Origin: Pterois miles
Taxonomy: Eukaryota; Chordata; Actinopteri; Perciformes; Scorpaenidae
DNA: 64,000 nucleotides
Direction: 5' to 3'
Assembly: GCA_947000775.1 (NCBI GenBank)
Contig: CAMQGK010000144.1
Coordinates: 9,706,001 to 9,770,000, forward strand
Part shown: in pieces, positions 12,123-23,962 of the stretch
Layout: every line of letters begins with the position of its first letter
Position numbering within the stretch: the first letter of the stretch is position 1
Notes under the pieces: model-generated
The model's database searches: none
Told to the model about the DNA's origin: nothing
Seen by the model: only the letters and a program-made list of their open reading frames with translations
Position numbers and translations under genes: made by a program

Positions 12123-14449
12123 GAAAGGAGTAATATATTTTTCTGGCATGGTTTGGACTACGGTGCCTCTGTGTTGTTTTATCACAATTATAGGCTCAAC
12201 TCAACCGGTTCCACGCAATGTGACTGGTTGATGCTTTTATCCGCAGTGTGAAAGTTAAGAAAACCAACCCTGTTCTGGGAAATATTGCTTTTTCGGCGTG
12301 TAATAATTCAGTGTGTAACAGCCTTTAGGATTCGCTGAAAACGAAATGTCTCTCCCACCGTTAAATAAACTGAATAACTGTCAATCATCAAGGTCACAAT
12401 ATAATGGCAATAGTTCAAGGTCATTGGCTCTCTCTTGGGTGTCACAGACAACGTCCTTCACTTGAGGCAAGCTGAGAAGAGTTTGGCAGCCACAACCTTA
12501 AATCAGACTCTCTCCCACTCAGTCAAGCAGACATGCGTCATCATGAATGAACAGGTGAACCCGGCGCAGGGAAACAGAGCAACAAAGCTAAATTCCCCTC
12601 AGTAAGAACTTGAACCAGTGAAAAATAATGAGTCCAATGTTGTTTCATGATGCTGAGTCACTAGTTCAAATAACTACAGTAAAGCCTGGATTTTAAAACC
12701 ATTTTTTTTCCTCTTCAGGAGCACTTCAAAGTAAAAGTTGTGTTTTTGACTGCCGGGCAGCTTCTTGTCTTTGGAGCACACATGAAGTCAATATTGATAG
12801 TTTATGTTAGTTCACATTAACAAAAAATCTGTTGTGATTTGGGAGCCAGTAAGAAGAGGAGAGTTTGGCACTATGTGGCCAATGTTTTTTGTCAGTGTTT
12901 GGCCAAGTTGACCAAACTTCTTCTGGCAATAGTCCTATGTTGCTGTGGGAGATAAAGATCACAAAAAGTGTTATTATGGATAGATGTTTTTTTTTTTTTA
13001 ATCTAAATTTAGTCAACACTTCCATCATTCACTGCAAACTGAAGCTTGTTAGTTCTTTAGCCCAGCCTGTTTTCATAATTTATTAAATGTGACTTTGACT
13101 TTCTGCTATGAATAAAGTCAAATCCAAGTGACTTCCTAATTAGATTGGGCTCCTGCTCCTCTGAAGTGAGAAGAAGTGCCCACTTATGGATGTGTAATTT
13201 CTCTAAGTTAGTATAATTGGTTTGTCACTAGTGCCTGAAGTGGAAAAAAGTGCCAGTGCTCCCCTTGTTCTTATGTTGGAGTGTGTATTGGTCTTTGACA
13301 ATGGGCCAGTTCTGGAAACAAAAGTACAGCATTTGATCCTTTGACCAACAATCGGGTCGTTCATCTGGACTCATGTTATTGTTTAAGTTGTAGTTGCTAT
13401 TGTAGCGGTGGTGGTAGCTGCAGGTGGTTTTGCTGCTACTAATGCATTTAGTAATGTAGCTTTTAACATTTGGAGCTCTGTAGTGTCGTCTTTTGACTCT
13501 GTTCGTCTTCTCTTTGTGTTGCCCTTTTGGATCCAGGCCAACATTATTGTAAAATTAATGTAACATTACTTAGTCTATCTGCCGAACAAGTGAGCATCAT
13601 GTTGTTCCTCCTGGGTACAAAGTGTCCCCATGCCCCCTGGGTAATGCAGTTTATTAAGGGCCATTATGAATCACCCAGAAAAGCTGAAATGGAGAGAGCA
13701 GAGCAGAGTACCAGCAGCTTGTGAGAAGTGCCAGAGCGCATTAAAAAGTCGCGATACACCACGGAATAAAATGTAGAAGTGCCGACTTACTTCGAGCACT
13801 GTTGGTCATCCACCACCACCACCAGCTCCTAGCTTATTACGTCTTTGGTGTGCACATATAACGGCCACACTGTACTGCTGAGCAGACCATTCTCGTCGAA
13901 GGGGTCAACTGTCCCAGTAATCTGTGACCATTAAAACAAAGTAGTGTCTGAACTGCTGAGTTGGCTGTTTCATGTCAAGTCTTTCATGCCACTGCTGTAT
14001 TGTTGAGACAGGTGTTGGTTATGGAAATGTTTCAGCCAAGTGCTCTACTGTGGACGCTTTGAACTGTGGCCAATCAGTGCTGAGAGCAGGTATATACTCT
14101 TTGTCTAATGGAGCTTTGCAGTGTGTGTCTGCTCTTATCAGCTGTCAGCTGTCACCCGGCACTCTACCATTCATTGTGGTGGCACTCAGCTATGTGCAAT
14201 ACATAATCAAGAGGGTGATGGTAATAGGGTGATGCTTTCTTAGTGAGAACTTTCAGTTGGAAAAAGAAAGTCTCACGATTTCCCTCAGGTATGTGGGTGG
14301 AGACAGAAGCAATCCATCACAGGCTAGCAGATTAAGACCACTTAAGACCACATGACAGATAAACAACATGATATTTTTAAGTAAAGATGACAGATTTTAA
14401 CTATTTTAAACATTGCAGTGGTTATGGTCAAACCTTATGGACTGATAAG
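12123..14449. other. Non-coding sequence, nothing recognised
   Basis: No repeat pair or gene was seen. 13600-13700 is unique and moderately GC-balanced. A poly-T tract lies at about 12986-12999. Confidence 0.6.
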
Positions 14450-15190
14450 CCTGGGCCAGACCAGCTGCGTGAGGAGCGTGTGGCGACTGCATTACATCTT
14501 GTTTTTTATTTCGGCATCCATGTTCACAGGTTTGAGCAGCCATGCCGCCCGCATGAGACGAGCATCACATGTGCTGCTCAGCTGTGTGTCAGCTGCGTCT
14601 CTTCCAGAGATTCGAGGTGTCGCCTATTTTTGACGCGAGTTGCGCGCGGTTCACAGTAGAAACAGACAATGGAAGTGATCGTTAGGCTGTGTATTGACAT
14701 CGTATCAGCAGCATTACTGCACTTCCGATGTCTATATCTGTAGAAAATGTCATGGACATGAAATAAAGATTTATTTTTAAATCTACACTTCCTGCCTTCA
14801 TTTCAAAATAAAACCCCTCAAGTGTTTTTTTTTCTTTCCTGTGGGCAGAACTCATTCATTTGTTAATGAATTGGAAATGGAGGCTTTTATTCTGAAATAT
14901 GTGCAGGACAGTGTAGAACCTGCAGGGCTCCATGAATGAATATAGTACAGGATTTTAATTACTATTATTTACAAATTTCCACACATTTCTTGACCTTTCT
15001 CTGTCTAAAATAAATATAAATGACATTTATAATGAAATGAAATGGCCATATGAAAGTCAAACTCTATGTAGAAAGAGCAGCAGCAGCAGAAACGTTGCAG
15101 AAACACAGCTGACATGCAGCTAGTGTGAACATGGGACACATGAATCATGCAGCCACCTTGACCTGTTCATGCAGCCGGTCTGACCCAAGC
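14450..15190. mobile_element. Family A inverted-repeat DNA element, copy 2
   Basis: The left end CCTGGGCCAGACCAGCTGCG and the right end GGTCTGACCCAAGCG are imperfect inverted repeats. It is colinear with 2107-2810 but retains about 130 bp (roughly 14910-15045) that copy 1 lacks. It has no coding capacity and no evident target duplication. Confidence 0.78.
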
Positions 15191-16242
15191 GTTACTCATT
15201 ATTAATGCGTGATTCTTTTGGCTTTATTACAGATTTTAATATCGTTATAGACAATGATTTTGTTCTGATTTTTTTAAAAAACTTACTATGAGTGTGTTAT
15301 CTTTTAATTTTTCAGCTTTGAGATTTTGTGGTTTGTTTTGTCATTATTTTGCAAAGACACCACATTGCAATCACTATAAAAACTGTGTGTTGGGCTCGTT
15401 ACGCAGACGCTGAAAATTAACATCCTGTCCTCCAATTAGAGTGAGAAATTTGATAAAAGGACTTCTTCTGTCAGTGAGTTAATGAGATGATCTTACTCAG
15501 GAGACCCCGTACCCCAGGGTGAAGCTACTATGTGCCATTAATTTACATTATGATTGAGATTAAATACATATTTTATAAAATCACAACACAGTGGATGCGC
15601 TTCCAGAAACAAATACTCTAACATACATGCACGATTCACAATTTAGAGGGAATGAGCAAACACACTGAGCTTAAGATTCTGTGTGTTTGCTGTCGCTTTT
15701 TGTAATGCCTGCATTCATCTTCCCGTTACAGTGTGTGCAAACAATGAAAAGGCTGGGAAGGATTTCATGTGCTATTTAACAGGTACCTGAGAGGCATGCT
15801 TTAGGAGGACTTTACTAACTCTACCTGGGAAACTCTGCACTTCTCTGTGCTCTAAAATTGGATCAATAGCATTTAAACCCTTGCTGCTGGGATTGGAAGA
15901 CTCTAGGAGTGAAATGCCATGCATCTATAGTCTCTTTTATTAAATTCTGTATTAATGCAGGGTGTTCGACTTGTATTTTTCATATCGGTATTTTCGATCT
16001 AAAATCATAACACGCACCTGGCTTCACGTTGTCAAACACACCGCACTTCATTTTGCACACCACAGGGAAGAAAAAAAACATTCAACATCAGAAAAAATTA
16101 TATAAAAAATGATTCAGACAAAAATACTATGATACCAATCACCATGACAACATCTTATTGTTATGAAAAGGGAATTCAGAGCAGTCTTTTCTTTCAGGGT
16201 AATATTGACCCATGGAAGAGCGCATAAAATGAATTAACCTTC
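15191..16242. other. Non-coding sequence, nothing recognised
   Basis: AT-rich with no gene. Near 15960 the phrase GGGTGTTCGACTTG followed by a TATCGG-rich stretch vaguely resembles a DNA-transposon end, but no partner end was found. Confidence 0.5.
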
Positions 16243-16585
16243 TAAGGCTGTGTGATATAAAGGTATTTATATTTTTCATAGGGATTTCAAAGTTAACATA
16301 TTGACATTTGTTTTAAAGTCACTCATTTCTTTAATGCATTAATGCAATCGGTCTTGCAGAGGTTGTAGTGGGCACAGTAATAAAGACGACTAGTGTCATG
16401 AAACCAGAAAGTCTAAGGAGTCCATTGGTACTGTGTCATACTCGCTTGTCGTAAACGTGCAGTGTAACTGGCGCTGCAGTCAAGTTTCATATCCGCTGTG
16501 ACTCTACCTCCTTTCCATGGCCTTGCTCAAGTAGCTGCACGTATGTAGTAGGCTGGTGGTGTGCAGTGGAGGTAGCTAAATAAAG

Positions 16586-16925
16586 ATGAAGGCTTCAAAA
16601 ACATCGCAATCATGGCTCCAAACGGGAACAATTAGGAGCAGACGTGCAGATCAGGAGGAAAATATTTCGAGCAGCCCTGCAGAAACTGAAGTGGACGACA
16701 GTGAACGGAGCACAAGTGCTAGCAGCTACTTGAGCAGTGCCAGTGATGTCTCCACGGCAACGGCTAGCTGCAAATGGCGTAAATCAAGGAAATGGAGGAT
16801 GCAGCAGGATGGAGGAAGAGCCCAGGCTGCAGTGTGTGGTACGTGATGAAGTTCTTAGCAATGGATGGATGAAACCATCGCACCTGAAAGACAAACCAGT
16901 TGATTTTTTTTCAAAGAAAGCCTGA
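16586..16925 (+). pseudogene. hAT transposase N-terminal fragment, ZBED5/Buster-like, broken
   Basis: The first part reads as a low-complexity acidic and Ser-rich leader (DDSERSTSASSYLSS). After a change of frame near 16740-16790 the sequence reads EEEPRLQCVV-RDEVLSNG, then MKPSHL-KDKPVDFF. This follows the pattern of BED zinc fingers in ZBED5/Buster-type hAT proteins, where a CxxC pair is followed by KPSxLxRHLxTKH and KDKPVxFF. Two defects are visible: the second cysteine of CxxC is arginine (C-V-V-R), and the segment between KPSHL and KDKPVDFF that carries the histidine ligands is deleted. A stop follows at 16924-16926. It could not bind zinc normally and has no catalytic domain. The family assignment is from motif recall only. 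Confidence 0.7.
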
Positions 16926-17104
16926 TGAACTGTAGCAGTCCAAGACGTTTCAATCATTACATTATTACATCATTACACTCGCTTTTCAGACTGAAGCTGA
17001 CCTCATTTGCTCCAGACATTGCAGGACTGTGTTCACAGGCTCGCCCTTCTCATTAGGCTTATGTAAGTACTAGGGGCCAGGGTATGCTACTGTATTTCAA
17101 TATT

Positions 17105-17420
17105 GGTCATGAAAGAAAGAAAGAAAGAAAGATATTCCTTTATTAGTCCCACAGTGGGGAAATTCAGTTTTACACTCTGTTGTTCACACAGTGCAGTTCA
17201 CACAGTACATATACATGTCAATGGAGAGATGTCAGAGTGATGGGGCTGCTCCTGACAAGCGCCCAGAGCAGTTGGGGGTTTGGTGCCTTGCTCAGGGGCA
17301 CCTCGGCAGTGCCCAAGAGGTAAACTGGCACCTCTCCAGCAACCAGTTGGTCTTGGTCCATGGGGGATTTGAACCCGGGTCCTCCACATCCTAACCCAAG
17401 TCCTTACGGACCGCCCCCAT
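17105..17420 (-). mobile_element. tRNA-headed SINE, reverse orientation
   Basis: Read on the minus strand it has a tRNA-like head with a B box (complement of GATTTGAACCC at 17366-17376). The body is shared with 29202-29535 (GAGAGGTGCCAGTTTACCTC). The 3' tail ends in GGGACTAATAAAGG followed by (CTTT)n, seen here as the GAAA run at 17105-17133. The A-box region is degenerate. It probably inserted into the hAT element at 16243-18136. Confidence 0.9.
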
Positions 17421-18136
17421 TTTGGTGGGGGTACTTGGAGAGCTAAATATTTTCTGAGGTGATACTTGGTGTGAAAAGTTTGAGAATCACTGGTCTATTC
17501 CATCCAAAATGGTTACAAATCATTGTTGAAAAATAAGTCAGTCCTATGGCGGTCTGGTTGAGGTTTGTTTAGGTTTGCACACAGATTTGCACACAGCTTT
17601 AGAGATAGATCTTGGTATGGGTCAAAATTGTTTTCTTCCTCATCATTGTTACAATATTAAACATATTTAAAGTTGTGGTCGTGCTTAAGAAAACAAAGTT
17701 GACATTATTTCAATTTCTGTTTGGTTTGTTTTTATTTATTTATTATGTATTAGAAATTTTTAATCTTCCATATAAATTACACAAGAGAGAGGAACAGATT
17801 GAAAGGGTAATTCCTTCCAGTCATGAGATGCTGCGAATGACTTTTAAACTGTGAAAATTGGCAAAGTTTAAAACAGATTTTTTTTTTTAAATTTTAGAAG
17901 ACACGATAATTTAAATTATTCTCATTTTTATTAAACAGCATTAAAACAGCTACTGTGTGATTTTTGCAGGGATCTGTGCTAACCAAAGATGTAGAATATG
18001 ATGTGTTGGCCAGAACATCTTTCTCTCTTTAATTTATAATGGTACACATTTTTTTTTAAAATATTGTGCCCCCTGCGATTTGAAAATAGCAGTAAATTGT
18101 GATTTTGATAAAACTTTGACTAATTTTGCAGCCCTA

Positions 18137-19113
18137 CTTTTTTTTCCCAACCTCTCTTGTGCCATCTACCCTCTGAACATGGCCAAAGTGGGTGATTAAC
18201 AGCAAAGGTTTCTCGTACATCCCAAAATACTAGAATTGAATTCCCAACCTTACTATTTAAGCAGTGTTAAAGGTGATACTGTAAGTTTTTATGGACCCCC
18301 TGTGTTTATGCTATGAAGGTCTAGTTGCTGGACACAAACCGGCGCTCCTCATTAATCTCAAGTTTCTCATGTGATACATTTCTCCCTAATGCACACATAC
18401 ACACAAATGTACACACCTCTTGTAAATTTCTGGGATAGTAAAAAGGGATTGAGAGCAAAGAGCAAAAGGGAGCCGGAGTAAAAAAAAAAAAGACAGAGTA
18501 GGCTATTATAGAGGAAGGAGTGTATCCCCTGGAGGAGATGCGGGCTGAGATGGCGTAAATGAGGGAAGTGTGGCGGCCATTCCTGTAGCCTCATTACAGT
18601 AATGGAGACCCATCCGTTCTGTCAAGGCCTCCAGAAAATCTGCTGTGACACGACTGCGTTTCTTTTCGTGCTCTTCCACATCAACAGTCCGAAGGAAGAC
18701 AGAAGAGTGGGAGAAAGATAAAGCAGGGGCTCTTGCTATTTGGTTTCATGTTACATGAGACGATTTGTGGCTTTGGAAGTGTATTAAGGTCTTGATTAGA
18801 GTCTCGTATTCCCTGTCAGAGTCAGTAATGTGCCCTGGTGGGTGACTGTGTGGCTGCGCTGGGAGGATTGTGGTACTGTATGCCTCTGGAAAAGATTGGT
18901 CTCACAGGAGTGGAGGCTGGGGCAGAAACGGTGCTGACCATCTTATTTGCAGTGGGAGCTGTAAAGAGTGAGAAGGGGCAATTTGTAGACCAATTTTTCC
19001 TTTTGTTTTTCACTTTCACATGTATTCCTTTATATAGTGTAACCTGTCAGAGAACTACAACAATAAGCTTGTAGTACAGTACACATTTCAAGATACAGCA
19101 CCTCTGCATACAG
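18137..19113. other. Non-coding sequence, nothing recognised
   Basis: No gene or shared repeat was recognised. There is a short poly-A tract at 18480-18491. Confidence 0.6.
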
Positions 19114-19239
19114 TAGGGGTGTGATTACTGTTGCACGGTATACTGATGCTAGAAAGGCATTGTGATACCCTGCCGTTAAAAAGATACAATACCGTTTTGT
19201 TAGTACCAATACTTAAGAATCACTGTGTTTTAATTAGGG
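19114..19239 (+). mobile_element. Possible hAT-type 5' end fragment
   Basis: It begins TAGGGGTGTGATTACTG, followed by CACGGTATACTGATGC. The TAGGGGTG start is shared with several other elements in this window. It is cut off at 19240 by a family B start. No right end was found. Confidence 0.4.
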
Positions 19240-19475
19240 ATGTTAATAATTAACCGTTTAACTGCCAACCGACACTAACCATTTTAATCGATTAACACTT
19301 TCAGTTAAATGGTTAAAAGAAATATTAACAATTGATTAAAAAGATGAGCAAGGCTCAGAGGAGCATCTTTTCACTTTAAGGAGAAAAGCTGGTCCACCTT
19401 AACAGCCACCTTAAGAGAGTCAGAGGCAGAGTTGCAGATCCAGGAAGTTGCTTCAGGAAGCTCCAGTCTTTTATC
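19240..19475 (+). mobile_element. Family B hAT-type element, 5' fragment (copy 2)
   Basis: It begins TAGGGATGTTAATAATTAACC, almost identical to 10212. Further in, GCAGATCCAGGAAGTTG matches GCAGATACAGGAAGTTGGC of copies 1 and 3. The right half is missing. Confidence 0.7.
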
Positions 19476-21999
19476 AGTATTTTCACTCATTGTAAATTGT
19501 GAAGATGTCAGAAATCCTGACTTCCTCTCTCACTGTTAGCCATAAATAGATGAATACCTCTGTCTGCTCCACTAGACTCTCATTAAAGATAATTATAAAA
19601 AAAACATTCAAAGACCCATGTTGTCATTGACTAACGCTTTTTACAACGCCAGAGCAGTGTCCATTACACACTGCTGTGGTTATTTATAGCACCCATCACG
19701 TCATTTAGCACTTTTGATTAATTACAAATGCACCAGCAAACTATCGACAGCAGTTATACTGTATTTTTGTATCGCTGTCATCACTTTGATTCAAATTCAA
19801 GCTCAACAGAAAAAGTTTCACAATAAAGGAGGAAATGAAAATGAAGGAAGATAAAAAACCGTGCACCATCTTTGAGATTGAGTGAAATATGTTGAGAAAT
19901 GTTGCATATTAGATTCAGTCCCTCATATTATCTTTCAAAATACTTATCACGCTCAGCTTGCTTTAGAAATGAAATTCTCCAAAATGTCTCTTTGTGCGCA
20001 CTCTCACAACACATACTTTTGTAAATGCTCGTTCCTGTGAGGAAATTCCATACAGTATGCATGTTTGTGCATTTGGCTGCTGCTCAGTTCTAAAATTAAC
20101 TTTAATCCAAACGTCCCATGAACTAACCTGGTGTAGTGTTTGACTGAACAGTTGCAGTACACGGTGGCATTAAATGCCTCACATGGCTGACCTCTGTCTT
20201 GTAAGGCATTATCCCTTGTCTCCAGGCTCATAAACAGATGGTTACTGTGCTGTCTGGGTAACTTTTCATAGTTCTTTACAACCAAGGACAAGTTGAATAG
20301 GCTTATAGCCAGTGCACATAAGAAACATCCTATAGAAGTTGGAGAATGATCTTCACAAGACCGTGGATGCCACTTATTCAGTGTCTTTGATAATAAATGA
20401 AGCTGTCTCCATTCAACAGCTCTGTTGTCAAGCACACAGGAAGGTCAGAACTCCCAATAATACAACATATGAGAACACTGAATAAATGCTGCGATGTATG
20501 TGCCATTATATATTTCATGGAAAATTAGACATGACTATCAGAGCAAAATATAAATGTATCTGAAATCTGCGTGTGCACGATTGCATTAATATTTGTTTAT
20601 TATATTATTATTATTTCTTATATTATCATTATTATTATATTATTATAGCCTTTATTACCTATCTTGCCCTCAGTTTAAATTAAGCAGCATATCTGCCTTT
20701 TAATGTCTCTGCAATTTGATTAATGAAATATTTTATCCCACAGAGCACTAGTCAGCCTCCAGGCAGGTTTTCTTTTATTTTTGGACACAGTAAGGACACC
20801 ACTCATAATTTCCTAATTTGACTATAATTTCACATGTATGTTTGTGGACCTATATATTTATAAATAACACATTATGTACCATTGGAGAGCATTTACATTC
20901 AGGCTTTAGACTGTCTATCCGTACCACTTCACAGTACTCCACCCTACACTCACTCACTCCATTCCTCCAGGCTTGCCGTACCATTTCCATACTGTGTTCA
21001 CATTCCTTACAGTGTGGCATTATCATCAATAGTCATTTAGGAGAGGGCCGCTTTCCACACCACCGGATGCAATGAAGATTCATAGCTACCATTTCAGACT
21101 GGTTGGGGGAGATGTACGGAATGAAGGAGAGGTAGAAATTGTGTGCATACACCGCTGGCTGTTGGGTTACAACAGTTTGGCCTTGCATGTGCTGTGAGGT
21201 GGATGGGAAAGACAATGGATGACGAGTGTTCTGAACTGTAAATGAGTAGTAATCTTTGGAAGACAGGTAGGAGGGAGCGAATATCAAGGCAGTGCTGTGC
21301 ATTACAATATGTCCCCCCAAGCTTTACTGTGAACGATACAGATTTAACAGAAAACAATCAAAGGTTTTTTGATTCAAAATTTGAGCTGACTTGTGGCAAA
21401 TGGAGGAAGCTGATCAGGGCGGTATATGAGGGATGTGTTTAGACATGCTTGAGTTTTTCTGTTTCCATGTACACATGCAGGTTTGAAAATGCTCCAGACA
21501 TATTAATGTATCCTATATAGCATAGTGTTTAAATAGACATTTTTCGTTGATATGAGATTAACTGACTCTTCTCTTCACGCCACTGCTGTTGGTTACTGTT
21601 GCTACACCTGTCAAGCTGTACAGTCTAGCACTGCAGATACTTTACGGTAGTTATGGTGGTAAATTTACCACTTGTAATTCATCGTATATATGTATATTTT
21701 TTTAAAGTAATTGCTCCTTGTCTTCAGACAGAAGTAAACACAATTAGCAGGCTTATTCTACAACAGTTGATTTAGCCAGCAGGGTTGAAAACTGTTACTG
21801 CTGTATTTTATTAGCTTATTAAAATGAACTCCATCCTCCTTGCAAACAGATCTTAAATTTGGACACGTGGAAACACGCGTATCCATGGCAGAGAAAGAGA
21901 GAGTCACAGTGAGCGGTGAGCCAAAAGCGGTCACAAGTGTTACACTTTTCAAAACCTTGTAATGAAAAATGCAAAGGTGACTAGCGCAACATGTCTCAT
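19476..21999. other. Non-coding sequence; AT-rich simple repeat
   Basis: No gene was recognised. A TTA/ATT-rich simple repeat lies at 20598-20647. A 143-codon open frame on the minus strand at 20004-20435 has no recognisable domain. 20650-20750 is unique and AT-rich. Confidence 0.55.
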
Positions 22000-22153
22000 G
22001 GGCCTTTCAGACAGAACATGGTTTGTACTGCGCTGGGCGCAAAGTTCAGCACACATCACAGCGCGTTTTACTGCAATTTGCTCAGTGCAGCGAACAGCCG
22101 TTGGAAATAATGGATTACAGTGGTGCCAATGCAGCATTCTGTATGAAAGGCCT
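22000..22153. mobile_element. Short MITE, about 150 bp
   Basis: GGGCCTTTCAGACAGAA at 22000-22016 is inverted as TTCTGTATGAAAGGCCTA at 22137-22154. The interior is GC-richer than its flanks and contains the GCGC-rich phrase CTGCGCTGGGCGCAAAG. The flanking GTCTCATG and ATCACATG match 6/8, suggesting an 8-bp hAT-like duplication. Confidence 0.65.
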
Positions 22154-22184
22154 ATCACATGTACTTCCTGCAAGACACACACTA

Positions 22185-22186
<2 letters not shown>

Positions 22187-22218
<32 letters not shown>
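22187..22218 (+). repeat. (GT)16 microsatellite
   Basis: Uninterrupted GT dinucleotides, immediately after the short MITE. Confidence 0.97.
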
Positions 22219-22219
<1 letters not shown>

Positions 22220-22879
22220 AGGATAAGCCCTGATGACAGGAGGTTTTAGGGACGGGTTTGAGAGGGGAGAGGAGGAAGGGTTTTATTTTATGTGGTGTGC
22301 AAAATGTTCTAAATAACAAACAAAATGCTCTAAATAAGTTATGACTTATTTTACAACTGAGATTACATTTTTGTTATTACAGAAAGAGTTATTCCAGAGA
22401 AAGTTAAACAGGCAGTATGCAGAATGTTTTTGGTATCATTGCCAAAAACTGTTGGCAAAATCCCCTAATAACCTTTCAGCAGATTGTAATTCAAGTTTTC
22501 TCAGAGAAAACTAGACTTCTGCGCCTCCTCATGGCTCTGTTTATAGGCATTATCTTTGATCAGCGTTGCCTAGTTTGACTGTTTGATCAGAGTGTGTGAG
22601 TGACTGACAGCCAGCTTTCATAGACAAGCAGCTGGACGACAAACTCCAGATCAGCTCTGATTGGTTGTTTCCCTCTGGTCTGTGAAATCTTGCAGATGCC
22701 ATGAAGAGCACAGAGGCACGTGATGTTTTTCAGATTACCTGTCTCATGCTCTACTGTCAGGATTTATTGACCGTTTTATAAAGATAACTTTTAATCATAT
22801 TTTCTCCATTTCTACCAACTGTTGCTTTAAATAAGGGACAAAGGTACTCCTGGGTACTGGTACCAACTTTATTTGCCTT
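22219..22879. other. Non-coding; possible dispersed repeat
   Basis: 22500-22825 contains CAGCTCTGATTGGTTGTTT and GTGAAATCTTGCAGATGCCA, which I recall from a dispersed teleost repeat, but there is no second copy in this window to confirm it. Otherwise nothing is seen. Confidence 0.35.
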
Positions 22880-23447
22880 TCATTGACTTTGCTCGGTTTA
22901 GTTTACTGTTGCTACCCTCAGCAACCCCACACTCACCGTTGGTTCCCCCCTCCTCCCAGGCACACGACCTTTGCGTGATATTTGATCTCACCCTCTTCCT
23001 TCAGCTCCACATCCACCAAGTTGTCAAAACCTCATACTACCAACTACGCAATATTGCTAACATCAGACCCTCTCCCATGTGCCCTGCTGCTCAGAGGCTT
23101 ATCCGGGCCTTCATCTCCTCCCGTCTCTCTTCTAAACGACATCAGTGCTACCTCCATCAGTAGACTCCAGCTGGTCCAGAACCCAGCTGCCTGACTCCTA
23201 ACTCACACCAAATCATGGTATCACATCACCCCACTCTTAAAAAAAAAAACCCTCCACTGACTATCACCTACAAAGCCCTGCACCCACTGCCCCCCCCACC
23301 TCACTGACCTCCTCTCCCCCTACCAACCCTCATGGTCCCTCAGATTCACCTCAGCTGGTCTCCTCTCCACCTCCAAGTCCAACCTTGGCAGTTTTGGGGA
23401 CAGAGCGTTCTCCAGGGCAGCTCTCAGACTGTGGCACTCTCTTCAAC
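22880..23447 (+). pseudogene. Non-LTR retrotransposon (L2/Rex-like) reverse transcriptase 3' end, broken
   Basis: Read across frames, this is the C-terminal end of a LINE ORF2. Visible landmarks in order are LCVIFDLT (near 22967), LRNIANIRPSP, AFISSR, TSISRLQLVQNPAA, LTHTKSW, HITP, and a final FGDRAF-type block near 23390. These follow the order of the thumb and C-terminal region of L2- and Rex-type reverse transcriptases. Frame changes occur, there is an in-frame stop after QLVQNPAA, and an A10 run interrupts the reading near 23238-23248. It is 5'-truncated: the catalytic YxDD region and the endonuclease are absent. A SINE follows directly. Confidence 0.8.
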
Positions 23448-23632
23448 AAGGCCGACAAGCGCCTTCGTAGCCGAGTGGTGAAGGCGCATGCCACATTACC
23501 ACACCGTCCCAGGTTCCATTCAGGCCTTGTGACCTTTGTAGGATGATGTACTCCTCTCTCTCCCCCATGTCTAGTGTTTGTCTCTACACTGTCAAATAAA
23601 GGCAAAAGTACTCCCAAAAGAAACACATTTTG
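23448..23632 (+). mobile_element. tRNA-Leu/Ser-headed SINE
   Basis: The head GTAGCCGAGTGGTGAAGGC at 23467-23485 is an A-box typical of a class II tRNA (Leu or Ser type). CAGGTTCCATTC at about 23510-23521 serves as a diverged B box. The tail contains CACTGTCAAATAAAGGCAAA, a 3' end familiar from fish SINEs. It is a different SINE family from the 29202 type. It abuts the LINE relic directly, so either it inserted at the LINE 3' end or the junction is a deletion. Confidence 0.8.
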
Positions 23633-23851
23633 AGACTTTAAAATCCACCGTTCCATCACTGACCCCTTAATTTCACACCTGCCACATTAATTGATAACAT
23701 TTATAACCCTGTGTGGCAACTGAATGTCAAAGGTGACAATGCCTTTTTATCTTACCCTCAGGTTTAACATTTTATAATACCTTTGACTGGACCATGCTCT
23801 TTGCAAATGTCATTTATTGTAAGTTCCTGGACAGATTTGTGTTAGGGTGCC

Positions 23852-23924
<73 letters not shown>

Positions 23925-23962
23925 CAAGAGACAGAGAGAGATAGACAGAGAGAGAGAGACCA
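23852..23962 (+). repeat. Long (TG)n followed by AG-rich tract
   Basis: About 31 TG units (23852-23914) run into interrupted AG/GACAGA repeats up to 23962. It is likely highly length-variable. Confidence 0.97.

Larger units (their letters stand above)
16243..18136 (+). mobile_element. Candidate hAT element with ZBED/Buster-type relic
   Basis: The left end TAAGGCTGTGTGATATAAAG and the right end AATTTTGCAGCCCTA can be read as degenerate inverted repeats of a TAGGGCTGCA-type terminus common in fish hAT elements. Between them lies a BED-finger transposase fragment (16586-16925) and, in reverse orientation, a SINE (17105-17420). The flanking 8-mers do not match, so the outer limits are provisional. 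Most of the transposase, including the whole catalytic core, is missing. Confidence 0.45.

Noticed and set aside
20004..20435. A 143-codon minus-strand open frame
   Set aside because: No familiar motif or splice context, and the length is within what chance gives in 64 kb.
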